In this document: piece after piece, positions 18,210 to 29,984 of the stretch
Layout of the letters: each line of letters begins with the position of its first letter
Position numbering within the stretch: position 1 is the stretch's first letter
Assembly (NCBI GenBank): GCA_044508835.1
Contig: JBIQHD010000035.1
Coordinates: 1-50,083 of the forward strand
Origin: JAKFDI01 sp044508835
GTDB lineage: Bacteria > Pseudomonadota > Gammaproteobacteria > Burkholderiales > Burkholderiaceae_C
Direction of reading: 5' to 3'
DNA: 50,083 nt
Notes under the pieces: model-generated
Seen by the model: the letters and a program-made list of their open reading frames with translations, nothing else
Database searches by the model: none
Told to the model about the DNA's origin: nothing
Position numbers and translations under genes: made by a program

Positions 18210-19019
18210 TTACTGGCTGAACTTGTAGTCGGTGCGGGCCTTGGCGCGCACCTCGTCGCGGAACTTCGCCACCTTCTGCTGCTGCAGGCGCTGCTCGATC
18301 TGCGGCTTGACGCTTTCCAGCGGGGGCAGCGGCGTGTCGCGGGTGTCTTCCAGCTTGATGATGTGGTAGCCGAACTGCGACTTCACCGGCTCCTGCGTCA
18401 TCTCGCCCTTCTTGAGCCGGGTGAGCGCGGAGCCGAACTCGGGCACGTAGCCCTTGGGGTCGGCGAAGTCGAGGTCGCCGCCGTTCTCGGCCGAGCCGGG
18501 GTCCTTGGAGCTCTTCTTCGCCACGTCCTCGAACTTGGCGCCGGCCTTGATCTGCGCGATCAATGCCTTGGCCTCGTCTTCCTTCTCGACCAGGATGTGG
18601 CGCGCGCGGTACTCGGTGCCGCCCGACTGCGCCTTGAACTTGTCGTACTCGGCGGCGATGTCGGCGTCGGTGATGGGGTTCTTCTTGGCGTAGTCGCTGA
18701 AGAGCTCGCGGATCAGGATGGTCTGGCGCGCGAACTCCATCTGCTCCTTGTATTCGGCGCTGGCGTTGAGGCCGCGCTTCTCGGCCTCCTGCATGAACAT
18801 CTCGCGCAGCACCACCTCGTCGCGCACCTGCTTTTCGAGCTCGGGCGTCATCGGCTGGCCGGAACGGGTGACCTGCGTCATCAGGGCGTCGACGCGCGAC
18901 TTGGGCACGGCCTTGCCGTTGACGATGGCCACGTTCTGGGCCGAGGCGCCCACGGGGGCGAGCATCGCGGCGGTGATCACCGCGAGCGAGAGGCGGGAGG
19001 CAAGGGTCGTCTTCATCAT
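18210..19019 (-). CDS. Periplasmic parvulin-type peptidyl-prolyl isomerase
   Basis: This 269-residue protein has a signal peptide (MMKTTLASRLSLAVITAAML, cleaved near ASA-QN). A SurA-like N-terminal helical region runs to about 130. The parvulin domain follows at about 135-235 (RARHILVEKEDEA, GGDLDFADPKGYVPEFGSAL, SQFGYHIIKLED). It should isomerise proline bonds and help fold outer-membrane or periplasmic proteins. I start at the first of two adjacent ATGs, with AAAGG upstream; a TTG two codons earlier is also possible. It is the last gene of the msrB-yciB-bolA-ppi run, 100 bp after bolA, and ends at a strong terminator. Confidence 0.88.
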   Translation of the reverse strand: MMKTTLASRLSLAVITAAMLAPVGASAQNVAIVNGKAVPKSRVDALMTQVTRSGQPMTPELEKQVRDEVVLREMFMQEAEKRGLNASAEYKEQMEFARQTILIRELFSDYAKKNPITDADIAAEYDKFKAQSGGTEYRARHILVEKEDEAKALIAQIKAGAKFEDVAKKSSKDPGSAENGGDLDFADPKGYVPEFGSALTRLKKGEMTQEPVKSQFGYHIIKLEDTRDTPLPPLESVKPQIEQRLQQQKVAKFRDEVRAKARTDYKFSQ

Positions 19020-19119
19020 GGGCAAGAGCCTTTCGGGCGGATCGATGCGGAGGGGGAATCGTGGGCGGCGCTCGAACGGCGCGGCCGTGTGGCCTTGGAG
19101 GCGGCTGCAGCGGATTGGT

Positions 19120-19386
19120 TCAGGCCTGGCCTGGTGTGCGCGCGTCGATCGCGAGGGCGTGGATGCCCTGGGGAATCAGGTCGCGCAGCGCATCATATAC
19201 GAGCCGATGACGCGCCACGCGGGAGGCTCCGGCGAAGCGCCCGCTGACAACCACGATGCTGAAATGGCGCCCCTCGCGGGCGCCGGGGTGGCCGGCGTGC
19301 TGCGCGCTGTCGTCGTGCACCTCGAGCCGCTCGGGCGCGAAGGCGGCGCGCAGGGCCTGCTCGATGTCTTGCGCCTGCACCGTCAT
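19120..19386 (-). CDS. bolA: BolA family protein
   Basis: This is a small BolA/YrbA-type protein of 88 residues. It shows the usual layout: an N-terminal helix (IEQALRAAFAPERLEV), a HFSIVVVSGRF strand segment, an ASRVARHRLVYDALRDL helix and a final IHALAIDARTP. BolA proteins bind 2Fe-2S clusters with monothiol glutaredoxins and act in iron-sulfur delivery or stress regulation. The ATG overlaps the yciB stop by four bases (ATGA), so the two are translationally coupled. The yciB-bolA-parvulin order is one I recall from Burkholderiales. Confidence 0.9.
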   Translation of the reverse strand: MTVQAQDIEQALRAAFAPERLEVHDDSAQHAGHPGAREGRHFSIVVVSGRFAGASRVARHRLVYDALRDLIPQGIHALAIDARTPGQA

Positions 19387-20030
19387 GGCCGGCCCGCCGC
19401 CTGCGAGTCGTCGGGCTCGGCCTTGAGGTGCCGCGCCACGTACAGGCCCTGCCCGAGCGCGAAGACCAGCAGCAGGCCGGTCAGGCCGAAGACCTTGAAG
19501 CTGGCCCAGGTCGAGATCGGGAACGAGTAGGCCACGTACAGGTTGGCGACGCCCATCAGGCCGAAGAAGGCGATCCATGCGTAGCCCAGGCGCCGCCAGA
19601 CGGCGGCGGGCAGGTCGATCTCGCCGCCCATCAGCTTCTGCGGCAGGCTCTTGCCGAGGAAGACCTGGCTGATCCAGAAGGCCAGGCCCATCGCCCAGTA
19701 CAGCGCGCTCGGCTTCCACTTGATGAAGGTCTCGTTGTGGAACCACACGGTGGCGGCACCGAGCACGGTGACGAGCGCGAGGCTGACCCACAGCATGGCG
19801 TGCACCTTCTGGCCGCGCGCGAGCATCCAGGCGACCTGCGCGATGGTGGCGACGATGACCACGAGGGTGGCCAGCAGCACCGGGCCCTCGTTCACGCCCA
19901 CCACGCCGCCGGAGACGAGGAAGCCGAAGTGCTCGGTCGCGAACTGCGCCGAGGCCTCGGCATGGCGTTCGGCGTACTTGAAGGTGCCGAAGAACAGCAG
20001 CAGCGGCAGGAAGTCGAGCAGGAGTTTCAT
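19383..20030 (-). CDS. yciB: Inner-membrane septation protein YciB/IspZ
   Basis: This is a hydrophobic protein of 215 residues with five or six membrane helices. The opening MKLLLDFLPLLLFFGTFKYA is typical of the family. ATVWFHNETFIKWKPSALYW and LGKSLPQKLMG are also family-like. YciB acts at the inner membrane in cell-envelope maintenance and septation. The C-terminal end is charged (HLKAEPDDSQAAG), and its stop codon overlaps the bolA start. msrB lies 87 bp upstream on the same strand. Confidence 0.92.
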   Translation of the reverse strand: MKLLLDFLPLLLFFGTFKYAERHAEASAQFATEHFGFLVSGGVVGVNEGPVLLATLVVIVATIAQVAWMLARGQKVHAMLWVSLALVTVLGAATVWFHNETFIKWKPSALYWAMGLAFWISQVFLGKSLPQKLMGGEIDLPAAVWRRLGYAWIAFFGLMGVANLYVAYSFPISTWASFKVFGLTGLLLVFALGQGLYVARHLKAEPDDSQAAGRP

Positions 20031-20116
20031 GAACGGGGCGGGAGGGCCGGGTGGACGGAACCGGGGCGCAGTCTAGCCGCGGGCTGCGCGCACGGCGCCG
20101 CGCCGGCCCCGGCGGC

Positions 20117-20533
20117 CTATTTCTCCGGCTCGAAGCCGATGGCGGCCGAGTTGATGCAGAACCGCTCGCCGGTGGGCTCCGGCCCGTCCTCGAACACGTG
20201 GCCGAGATGCGCGCCACAGTTGTTGCAGCGCACTTCGACGCGCACCATGCCGTGGCTGCGGTCGACCACGCGCTCGATCACCTCGCTGTTGATCGGCTGC
20301 CAGTAGCTCGGCCAGCCGCAGCCGGCGTCGAACTTGGTACCCGACTCGAACAGCGGCGTGCCGCAGCCGATGCAGTCGTAGCGGCCGTTGTCCCAATGGT
20401 CCCAGTACTTGCCGGTGAACGGGCGCTCGGTGGCGGCGTGGCGCGTGACCTGGTACTGCATCGGGTCGAGCTGGGCGCGCCACTCGGCGTCGGTCTTCTC
20501 GACCTTGCGGGGCTTGTCGTGGGATTCGCTCAT
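20117..20533 (-). CDS. msrB: Peptide methionine-(R)-sulfoxide reductase
   Basis: MsrB reduces the R form of methionine sulfoxide in proteins, using thioredoxin. The zinc cysteines are Cys54, Cys57 (CIGC), Cys103 and Cys106 (CNNC). The catalytic cysteine is Cys126 in GERFCINSAA. FDAGCGWPSYW (68-78) carries a second cysteine that may act in resolving. There is no signal peptide, so it should be cytosolic. I prefer the ATG giving 138 residues; a GTG three codons earlier is possible. It heads the run with yciB, bolA and the parvulin. Confidence 0.94.
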   Translation of the reverse strand: MSESHDKPRKVEKTDAEWRAQLDPMQYQVTRHAATERPFTGKYWDHWDNGRYDCIGCGTPLFESGTKFDAGCGWPSYWQPINSEVIERVVDRSHGMVRVEVRCNNCGAHLGHVFEDGPEPTGERFCINSAAIGFEPEK

Positions 20534-20702
20534 GGGGGCCACCTGGGGGTCGCCGGGGGGATTGCAATCGGCCGGCGCAGTGTAGTCAGCCGCGCCCGCC
20601 GACTCGCCGCTAGGGGAAAAACAGCAGGCACGGGGCCATCGCCGTTTCTATGATCGTTGCACCGCAGCAAACAAGGCGCCGTGCGCCCCCCAAGGAGAAG
20701 TT

Positions 20703-22349
<1,647 letters not shown>

Positions 22350-22460
22350 GCTTTTGCGCAAACGGCGGCGGGGTTCCTTCTTAAGGGCTAGTCCCGTGGT
22401 GCATCGCAACACGCATCCACTACGCTCTCGAACATTCCAACGGTCGCAGGAGACAACGGC

Positions 22461-23744
22461 ATGCAATCCAAACCTACTTCGATGAGCAAGCGCCTCTTCA
22501 CGCTGTCCCTCGGCGCGGGGCTCGTGCTGCCCGCCACGCTCGGATGGGCGCAGACCAAGGGGCCCAAGCCCCTGGCCGGGCAGACGGTCAAGATCGCCTT
22601 CATCGACCCGCTGTCGGGCCTGATGGGCCCGGTCGGCAACAACCAGCTGAACAGCTACCGCTTCTTCGCCGAGAAGTACAGCGCCACCAACCCGGCGGGC
22701 GTGAAGTTCGAGATCCTGCCGTTCGACAACAAGCTGAGCCCGACGGAAAGCCTGAACGCGCTCAAGGCCGCCATCGACCAGGGTGCGCGCTACATCGTGC
22801 AGGGCAACGGCTCGTCGGTCGCCGGCGCGCTGATCGACGCGGTCCAGAAGCACAACGACCGCAACCCCGGCAAGGAGGTCGTCTACCTCAACCACGCCGC
22901 GGTCGATCCCGACTTCACCAACAGCAAGTGCAACTACTGGCACTTCCGCTTCGACGCCGACACCTCCATGAAGATGGAGGCGATGACGACCTTCATGAAG
23001 GACGACCCGTCGGTGAAGAAGGTCTACCTCCTGAACCAGAACTACTCGCACGGCCACCAGGTCGCCAAGTACGCGAAGGAGAACCTCGCCCGCAAGCGCC
23101 CCGACGTGCAGATCGTCGGCGAAGACCTGCACCCGCTGGCGCAGGTGCGCGACTTCGCGCCGTACATCGCCAAGATCAAGGCCTCCGGCGCCGACACCGT
23201 CATCACCGGCAACTGGGGTTCCGACCTGGCGCTGCTGGTGAAGGCTGCGAACGAGGCCGGCTACAACGGCAAGTTCTTCACCTACTACACCGGGGTGACG
23301 GGCACGCCGACGGCGCTGGGCCATGGCGGCGCCGGCCGCGTCTACCAGGTGGCGTACAGCCACTACAACATGGGAGGCGAGCCGCAGAAGGACATGAACG
23401 AGTTCAAGAAGCGTTTCAACGACGACTTCTACACGGGCGCGGTGGTCCACGTCTACGAGTTCCTCGGCAACGCCATGGCCAAGGCCAAGTCGACCGATCC
23501 GGTGAAGGTGGCCGCCGCCCTGGAAGGCCTGACGGTCACCAGCTTCAACGGCGAGGTGACGATGCGCAAGGCCGACCACCAGCTGCAGCAGCCGCTGTAC
23601 CTCACCGTGTGGCAGAAGACGGACGCCAAGCATCCGTACAGCCCCGAGAACACCGGCATGACGCTGATCCCGGTGAAGGAGTACCCCTCCTACGTCTCGA
23701 GCACGCCGACGAGCTGCCAGATGAAGAGGCCTTCCGCCTCCTGA
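22461..23744 (+). CDS. Branched-chain-amino-acid-type ABC substrate-binding protein
   Basis: This is a periplasmic binding protein of 427 residues, family LivJ/LivK (peripla_BP_6). It has a signal peptide (SKRLFTLSLGAGLVLPATLGWAQ) and a typical start of the mature part, VKIAFIDPLSGLMGPVG. Strong Shine-Dalgarno AGGAGA. Proteins of this class bind amino acids, but also aromatic and aliphatic acids, so its place after an acyl-CoA ligase and before beta-oxidation genes suggests an organic acid. A terminator-like hairpin follows, so it may be made in excess of the permeases. Confidence 0.87.
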   Translation: MQSKPTSMSKRLFTLSLGAGLVLPATLGWAQTKGPKPLAGQTVKIAFIDPLSGLMGPVGNNQLNSYRFFAEKYSATNPAGVKFEILPFDNKLSPTESLNALKAAIDQGARYIVQGNGSSVAGALIDAVQKHNDRNPGKEVVYLNHAAVDPDFTNSKCNYWHFRFDADTSMKMEAMTTFMKDDPSVKKVYLLNQNYSHGHQVAKYAKENLARKRPDVQIVGEDLHPLAQVRDFAPYIAKIKASGADTVITGNWGSDLALLVKAANEAGYNGKFFTYYTGVTGTPTALGHGGAGRVYQVAYSHYNMGGEPQKDMNEFKKRFNDDFYTGAVVHVYEFLGNAMAKAKSTDPVKVAAALEGLTVTSFNGEVTMRKADHQLQQPLYLTVWQKTDAKHPYSPENTGMTLIPVKEYPSYVSSTPTSCQMKRPSAS

Positions 23745-23766
23745 CGCGCGGCGCGCCACGCTGTCC

Positions 23767-23800
23767 AGGGCCCGATCGGGTAGTACTCATCGGGCCCTTT
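23767..23800 (+). terminator. Hairpin terminator/attenuator after the binding-protein gene
   Basis: A 10-bp stem, agggcccgat and atcgggccct, closes a 12-base loop and is followed by a short T-run. Placed between the binding-protein gene and the permease genes, it would let most transcripts stop here, a common way to make more binding protein than transporter. Confidence 0.75.
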
Positions 23801-23882
23801 CCTCATCCGCGGCGCGGTCCCGCCGCGCCGCCGCGGCCGCGGCGTGCGCGAGACTCCTGAACCGACACATTCCCCCGCCCCC

Positions 23883-24917
23883 ATGGAGTTCTTCACCATC
23901 TCGATGCTGAACGGCCTGAGCTACGGGCTCCTGCTGTTCCTGCTGAGTTCCGGCCTCACGCTGATCTTCAGCATGATGGGCGTGCTGAACTTCGCCCACG
24001 CGAGCTTCTACATGGTGGGCGCGTACGTGGCCTACACCATCGCCAGCCTCATCGGCTTCTGGCCGGCGCTGTTCATCGCCCCCGTCGTCGTCGGCATCCT
24101 CGGCGCGCTGTTCGAGCGCTACTCGCTGCGCCGGGTGCACAAGTTCGGCCACGTGCCCGAGCTGCTCATCACCTTCGGCCTGTCCTACGTGATCCTCGAG
24201 CTGGTGCAACTGGTCTGGGGGCGCACGGCGGTGTCGTTCTCGCCGCCCGAGGTCCTGCGCGGGCCGGCGTTCACGATCGTCAACTCGTCCGTCGACGGCC
24301 TGCGCCTGGTGTGGGGCGCGGCGGGGCCGGACCTGTGCCGTGCCGCGGACGCCGCCGCGCGCGTCGTCTGCTCGCCGTTCCCCGCCACCCGCGGCTTCAT
24401 GATGGTGGTGGCGGTGTTCATGCTCGGCTCGCTCTGGCTGCTGCTCACCCGCACCCGCATCGGCCTCGTGATCCAGAGCGCGCTCACCCACCCCGAGATG
24501 GTCGAGGCCCTGGGACACAACGTGCCGCGCGTGTTCATGCTGGTGTTCGGCGCGGGCTGCGCGCTGGCCGGCCTGGCCGGCGTCATCGGTGGCAGCACCT
24601 TCGTGACCGAGCCGAACATGGCGTTCACGGTGGGCGCGATCATCTTCGTGGTGGTCGTGGTCGGCGGCATGGGCTCGCTGGCGGGGGCGTTCGTCGCGTC
24701 GCTGCTGATCGGGGTGATCCAGACCTTTGCGGTGGCGCTCGACTACTCGGTCGGCTCCGTGTTCGCCGACCTCGGCATCAAGCTCGCGCCGGCGCTCGCG
24801 TCGAGCACCTTCTTCACGCTCACCATTTCACAGGTGGCGCCGATCCTCCCGTACCTCTTCCTCGTGCTCATCCTCATCTTCCGGCCCAAGGGCCTGCTCG
24901 GCACGCGCGAGGGCTGA
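23883..24917 (+). CDS. livH: LivH-type ABC permease
   Basis: This is an inner-membrane permease of 344 residues with about eight helices. It has LNGLSYGLLLFLLSSGLTLI at the N-terminus, NFAHASFYMVGAYVAY (the FAHG-like family motif) and the conserved coupling region GHNVPRVFMLVFGAGCALAG. Between helices, residues 113-170 form a longer than usual soluble loop with two cysteines (Cys152 and Cys163) that could form a disulfide if periplasmic. Partners are the LivM-type gene, starting 5 bp downstream, and the two ATPases. Confidence 0.88.
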   Translation: MEFFTISMLNGLSYGLLLFLLSSGLTLIFSMMGVLNFAHASFYMVGAYVAYTIASLIGFWPALFIAPVVVGILGALFERYSLRRVHKFGHVPELLITFGLSYVILELVQLVWGRTAVSFSPPEVLRGPAFTIVNSSVDGLRLVWGAAGPDLCRAADAAARVVCSPFPATRGFMMVVAVFMLGSLWLLLTRTRIGLVIQSALTHPEMVEALGHNVPRVFMLVFGAGCALAGLAGVIGGSTFVTEPNMAFTVGAIIFVVVVVGGMGSLAGAFVASLLIGVIQTFAVALDYSVGSVFADLGIKLAPALASSTFFTLTISQVAPILPYLFLVLILIFRPKGLLGTREG

Positions 24918-24922
24918 TCGAC

Positions 24923-26221
24923 ATGAGCGCTTCACGCTACGAATTCAAGCCGTACAACGTCGGCCGCTGGGTCACCTGGGGCTTCTATGCCCTGGTGCTC
25001 CTGATCGCGCCGCTGTGCTTCACCAGCAGCTTCTCGGTCACCATGCTGGCGCAGATGGGCATCGCCATCGTGGCCTGCCTGTCCTACAACATGCTGCTGG
25101 GGCAGGGCGGCATGCTCAGCTTCGGCCACGCCGTCTACACCGGGCTCGCGACCTTCCTTGCCGTGCACGCGATGAACGCCATCTCGGGCGGCTCGCTGCC
25201 GGTGCCCATGATCCTGATCCCGCTGCTCGGCGGCATCGGCGGCATGCTGTTCGCGGTGCTGCTCGGCTTCGTCACCACCAAGAAGGCGGGCACGCCGTTC
25301 GCGATGATCACGCTGGGCATCGGCGAGCTGGTGTTCGCGATGTCGCTGATGGTGCCCGAGTTCTTCGGCGGCGAGGCCGGCGTGTCGGCCAACCGCATGG
25401 TGCGAGACCCCGTCATCCCCGGCGTCACCTTCGGCCCGTCGATCCAGGTGTACTACCTGCTCGCCGTCTACACCTTCCTCGCCACCGCCGGCATGTACGC
25501 CTTCACGCGCACGCCGCTCGGGCGCATGCTCAACGCCGTGCGCGACAACCCCGAGCGGGTGGAGTTCATCGGCTACAGCACGCAGCGCGTGCGCTACATC
25601 TCCTTCATGATCGCCGGCTTCTTCGCGGGCGTGGCCGGCGGCATGTACGCGCTGAACTTCGAGATCGCCACGGCCGAGGTGGTCGGCGCCGTGCGCTCGG
25701 GCGGCTACCTGCTGTTCACCTTCCTCGGCGGGGCGACCTTCTTCTTCGGGCCGATCATCGGCGGCATCCTGATGGTGCTGGCGACGGTGCTCCTGTCGGA
25801 GTTCACCAATGCCTGGCTGCTGTATCTCGGCCTCGTGTTCACCCTGATGGTGATGTATGCGCCCGGCGGCATCGCCAGCCTGCTCATGATGAACCTGCGG
25901 GTGGCGCTCTTCGGCAAGCTGCGGCCGCTGTGGGGCTCGTACCTGGCGCTGGCGGGCACCGGCGCGGTGGCGCTCACCGGCGTGGCTGCCATCATCGAGA
26001 TGATCTACCACCTGCAGCTCAACAAGGCGCTCGGCCCGCAGCTGCGGTTCATGGGCGTGACGCTCGACGCCTCGCGGCTGGACGCCTGGTTCGGCGCCTG
26101 CCTGGTGCTGCTGGTCGGCGTCGCGCTGTTCGAATTGACGCGGCGCCACTTCGTGCGCCAGTGGGGGCAGGTGCAAGGTGAGATCGAGCAGGAAATCCGC
26201 CGCAGGGAGGCGTCGCAGTGA
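24923..26221 (+). CDS. livM: LivM-type ABC permease
   Basis: This is the second permease subunit (432 residues), with ten or so hydrophobic segments. Family features include MLLGQGGMLSFGHAVYTGLA, PFAMITLGIGELVFAMSLM and GRMLNAVRDNPERVEFIGYS, the last being the coupling helix that meets the ATPases. The final 110 residues after YAPGGIASLLMM extend the usual LivM with two extra hydrophobic segments and a Glu/Arg-rich tail (EIEQEIRRREASQ). Its stop overlaps the next start by four bases (GTGA), so permease and ATPase are coupled. Confidence 0.88.
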   Translation: MSASRYEFKPYNVGRWVTWGFYALVLLIAPLCFTSSFSVTMLAQMGIAIVACLSYNMLLGQGGMLSFGHAVYTGLATFLAVHAMNAISGGSLPVPMILIPLLGGIGGMLFAVLLGFVTTKKAGTPFAMITLGIGELVFAMSLMVPEFFGGEAGVSANRMVRDPVIPGVTFGPSIQVYYLLAVYTFLATAGMYAFTRTPLGRMLNAVRDNPERVEFIGYSTQRVRYISFMIAGFFAGVAGGMYALNFEIATAEVVGAVRSGGYLLFTFLGGATFFFGPIIGGILMVLATVLLSEFTNAWLLYLGLVFTLMVMYAPGGIASLLMMNLRVALFGKLRPLWGSYLALAGTGAVALTGVAAIIEMIYHLQLNKALGPQLRFMGVTLDASRLDAWFGACLVLLVGVALFELTRRHFVRQWGQVQGEIEQEIRRREASQ

Positions 26222-27003
26222 CTGAGCAGGCTTCCACCTACGCCGTCGAGCTGAAGGCGCTGCGCAAGTCCTTCGGCAAGACGGAGATCATCCGCGGCGC
26301 CGAGCTGGCGGTGAAGCCGGGCGAGCGCGTGGCCATCATCGGCCCCAACGGGGCGGGCAAGTCCACGCTGTTCAACCTCATCAGCGGGCGCTTCGGCCCC
26401 ACCAGCGGCGAGATCCTGCTCAACGGCCGGCGCATCGACGGGCGCACGCCCTTCGAGGTCAACCGCATGGGGCTCGCGCGCAGCTTCCAGGTGAGCAACC
26501 TCTTCGGGCGCCTGTCGGTCTTCGAGAACCTGCGCTGCGGCGCCCTGTGGTCGCTCGGCTACCGGTATTCGTTCTGGAGCTTCCTCGCCGGCGCGAAGGA
26601 CGCCAACGACCGCGCCGACGAGCTGATGAAGATGATCAAGCTCGACAGGAAGCGCGACACCCTGGCGATGAACCTCACCTACGCCGAGCAGCGCGCGCTC
26701 GAGATCGGCATCACCATCGCCGGCGGCGCCGACGTGGTGCTGCTCGACGAGCCGACCGCCGGCATGAGCAAGAGCGAGACGCGCCGCTTCATCGAGCTGA
26801 TCCGCGAGGTGACGGTGGGCAAGACGCTGCTGACCGTGGAGCACGACATGGGCGTGGTCTTCGGCCTGGCCGACAAGATCGCGGTGCTGGTCTACGGCGA
26901 GGTGATCGCCTTCGACACGCCCGAAGCCATCCGCGCCAACGCGCGCGTGCAGGAGGCCTACCTCGGCTCCGTGCTGGCGGACCAGCAGGCGGCGGGACAC
27001 TGA
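26218..27003 (+). CDS. livG: LivG-type ABC ATPase
   Basis: This ATPase (261 residues, GTG start) powers the preceding permeases. Walker A is GPNGAGKST, the Q-loop is ARSFQVSNLF, and Walker B is VVLLDEPTAGMS with the switch His in TVEHDMGVVF. The signature region reads LTYAEQRALEIG, where LivG proteins usually have L(S/A)YG(E/Q)QR; the Gly-to-Ala change is unusual. The C-terminal tail VQEAYLGSVLADQQ is typical of LivG. Start and stop are tightly joined to livM and livF. Confidence 0.9.
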   Translation: MTEQASTYAVELKALRKSFGKTEIIRGAELAVKPGERVAIIGPNGAGKSTLFNLISGRFGPTSGEILLNGRRIDGRTPFEVNRMGLARSFQVSNLFGRLSVFENLRCGALWSLGYRYSFWSFLAGAKDANDRADELMKMIKLDRKRDTLAMNLTYAEQRALEIGITIAGGADVVLLDEPTAGMSKSETRRFIELIREVTVGKTLLTVEHDMGVVFGLADKIAVLVYGEVIAFDTPEAIRANARVQEAYLGSVLADQQAAGH

Positions 27004-27004
27004 A

Positions 27005-27700
27005 ATGCTGACACTCGAGAACGTCCACGCGTACTATGACAAGAGCCACATCCTGCACGGCGTCGACATGAAGGTCGGCGAGGGCGAGATCGTCGGGCTG
27101 CTGGGACGCAACGGCTCCGGCCGCTCCACCACGGTCAAGACCATCATGGGCCTGGTGCGCGGCGAGGGCTCGGTGCGCCTGCGCGACAAGGAGCTGCTCG
27201 GCCGCAAGGCCTTCGAGATCGCGCACCTGGGCCTGGGCTACGTGCCGGAGAACCGCGACATCTTCCCCAAGCTCACGGTGCACCAGAACCTGCAGCTCGG
27301 CGAGAAGCACGGCAAGAAGAACCCGCGCTGGTCCTACGACGACATGTACCAGCTCTTTCCGCGCCTGAAGGAGCGCCAGCACGTCGAGGCGGGCGTGCTC
27401 TCGGGCGGCGAGCAGCAGATGCTCACGCTGTGCCGCACGCTGATGGGCGACCCCGACCTCATCATGATCGACGAGCCGACCGAAGGCCTTGCGCCCAAGA
27501 TCGTCGAGCTGGTGGCCGAGTACCTGAAGGAGCTCAAGCGCCGCGGCGTGTCGGTGCTGCTGGTCGAGCAGAAGCTGACCATCGCGCTCGAAATCTCCGA
27601 GCGCTGCTACGTGATGGGGCATGGCAGCATCGTCTTCGAGGGTACGCCTGCGGAACTGCGTGCCGATGCCTATATTCGCAAGGAGTGGCTGGAGGTGTAG
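27005..27700 (+). CDS. livF: LivF-type ABC ATPase with a non-canonical Walker A
   Basis: This is the partner ATPase, 231 residues. The signature LSGGEQQMLTLCRTL and Walker B LIMIDEPTEGLAP look normal, with the switch region VLLVEQ (Gln in place of His, usual for LivF). Walker A reads GRNGSGRST (34-42), so the invariant Lys40 is Arg (codon cgc). I recall that similar Arg forms occur in other Burkholderiales LivF proteins, so it may be a conserved variant and not decay; ATP would then be hydrolysed mainly at the other site. It starts 1 base after the livG stop. Confidence 0.9.
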   Translation: MLTLENVHAYYDKSHILHGVDMKVGEGEIVGLLGRNGSGRSTTVKTIMGLVRGEGSVRLRDKELLGRKAFEIAHLGLGYVPENRDIFPKLTVHQNLQLGEKHGKKNPRWSYDDMYQLFPRLKERQHVEAGVLSGGEQQMLTLCRTLMGDPDLIMIDEPTEGLAPKIVELVAEYLKELKRRGVSVLLVEQKLTIALEISERCYVMGHGSIVFEGTPAELRADAYIRKEWLEV

Positions 27701-27787
27701 GCCCGCTCCGGCTTCGATCGATCCCCCCACGCCGGGCCGGCTGTTTCCGGCCGCGCTTGTCGCGGTCGGGACAGGCCGGCCTTCTGC

Positions 27788-27832
27788 TTGGTTCATAAAA
27801 TCGAACGGCCGTACTTTTCGTGCGGTCGTTTG
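27788..27832 (+). promoter_or_regulatory. Candidate promoter and TetR-type operator before the beta-oxidation genes
   Basis: The 161-bp gap after livF holds an AT-richer stretch (ttggttcataaaat) with a possible -10 element taaaat at 27796-27801. Immediately after comes an inverted repeat, cgaacggccgtac (27802-27814), ttttc, gtgcggtcgtttg (27820-27832), with 10 of 13 positions matching. Size and symmetry fit a TetR-family operator of the FadR/PsrA sort that controls fatty acid degradation. No regulator gene is in the window. The repeat is seen; its function is inferred. Confidence 0.45.
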
Positions 27833-27861
27833 CCTCGTCAGCATCCACGCGAGAGACCTCC

Positions 27862-29955
<2,094 letters not shown>

Positions 29956-29984
29956 GCATCGAACCCATCCAAGGAGACAAGGCC

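Noticed and set aside
20570..20579. Palindrome gattgcaatc upstream of msrB and the acyl-CoA ligase gene
   Set aside because: It is only ten bases, occurs once, and cannot be tied to a promoter or a known regulator.
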